Below are positions 13,759-13,813 of a stretch of 13,813 nucleotides of DNA, piece by piece (position 1 is the stretch's first letter; the number at the start of each line of letters is the position of its first letter). The translations under genes were made by a program, and so were the position numbers. Source of the stretch: an uncultured Muribaculaceae bacterium (lineage in GTDB: Bacteria > Bacteroidota > Bacteroidia > Bacteroidales > Muribaculaceae); the NCBI GenBank assembly GCA_947177435.1, contig CAMWUM010000019.1:1-13813 (forward strand), in the 5' to 3' direction. A model generated the notes under the pieces. The model was not told the DNA's origin, ran no database searches, and was given only the letters and a program-made list of their open reading frames with translations.

Positions 13759-13813
13759 AAAAAGCGGTTCGAGAAATAGCCTTGCAGGAGGTAGCGGAGA
13801 TGGCGGAGGGGGT

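Overview
The window looks like chromosomal DNA of a gut Bacteroidales bacterium, probably a Muribaculaceae relative. Four signs point there. Promoters are of the Bacteroidota type (TTTG, about 20 nt, TAnnTTTG) and Shine-Dalgarno sequences are absent. The enzymes match Bacteroidales forms (the long PurM, a lipoprotein DPP III with HECLGH, a C69 dipeptidase). The RHS core has the Bacteroidetes-style end. The housekeeping genes are GC-rich. Genus and species cannot be read from the sequence. Every supported gene lies on the minus strand, so transcription runs from right to left.

Right part (about 13760 down to 4000): one compact housekeeping operon. A promoter at 13727-13758 is followed by dxr/ispC (isoprenoid synthesis), rseP (site-2 intramembrane protease), an RlmI-type 23S rRNA cytosine methyltransferase, a lipoprotein dipeptidyl peptidase III (M49), purM (purine synthesis), a divergent FKBP-type lipoprotein and a secreted C69 dipeptidase. 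Spacers are 48 nt or less, rseP and the methyltransferase overlap by ATGA, and the unit ends in a strong intrinsic terminator at 3998-4028. The gene set combines envelope protein quality control and peptide breakdown with core metabolism.

Left part (about 3950 down to 1): an accessory RHS island. A near-perfect promoter at 3920-3951 drives a short RHS gene. It keeps only the last ~130 residues of RHS core and then carries a class 3 lipase-like toxin domain (GHSLG). Its stop overlaps the start of an unrecognised small membrane-anchored or exported protein, the likely immunity protein. That gene is followed with no gap by an orphan RHS core fragment sharing a 173-bp repeat with the first RHS gene. 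The toxin tip and immunity gene are AT-rich and sit between GC-rich core pieces, the usual mark of tip exchange. Further left are two small multi-pass membrane proteins, one with a one-base frameshift at a six-A run. They lie between two copies of a ~155-bp imperfect inverted-repeat element in direct orientation. Positions 1-300 hold a second promoter resembling the RHS one and possibly a decayed short reading frame.

The most interesting part is 250-3995: an RHS lipase/immunity cassette without the N-terminal body of an RHS protein, with its own promoter, an orphan core fragment, a duplicated promoter region and paired repeat elements.
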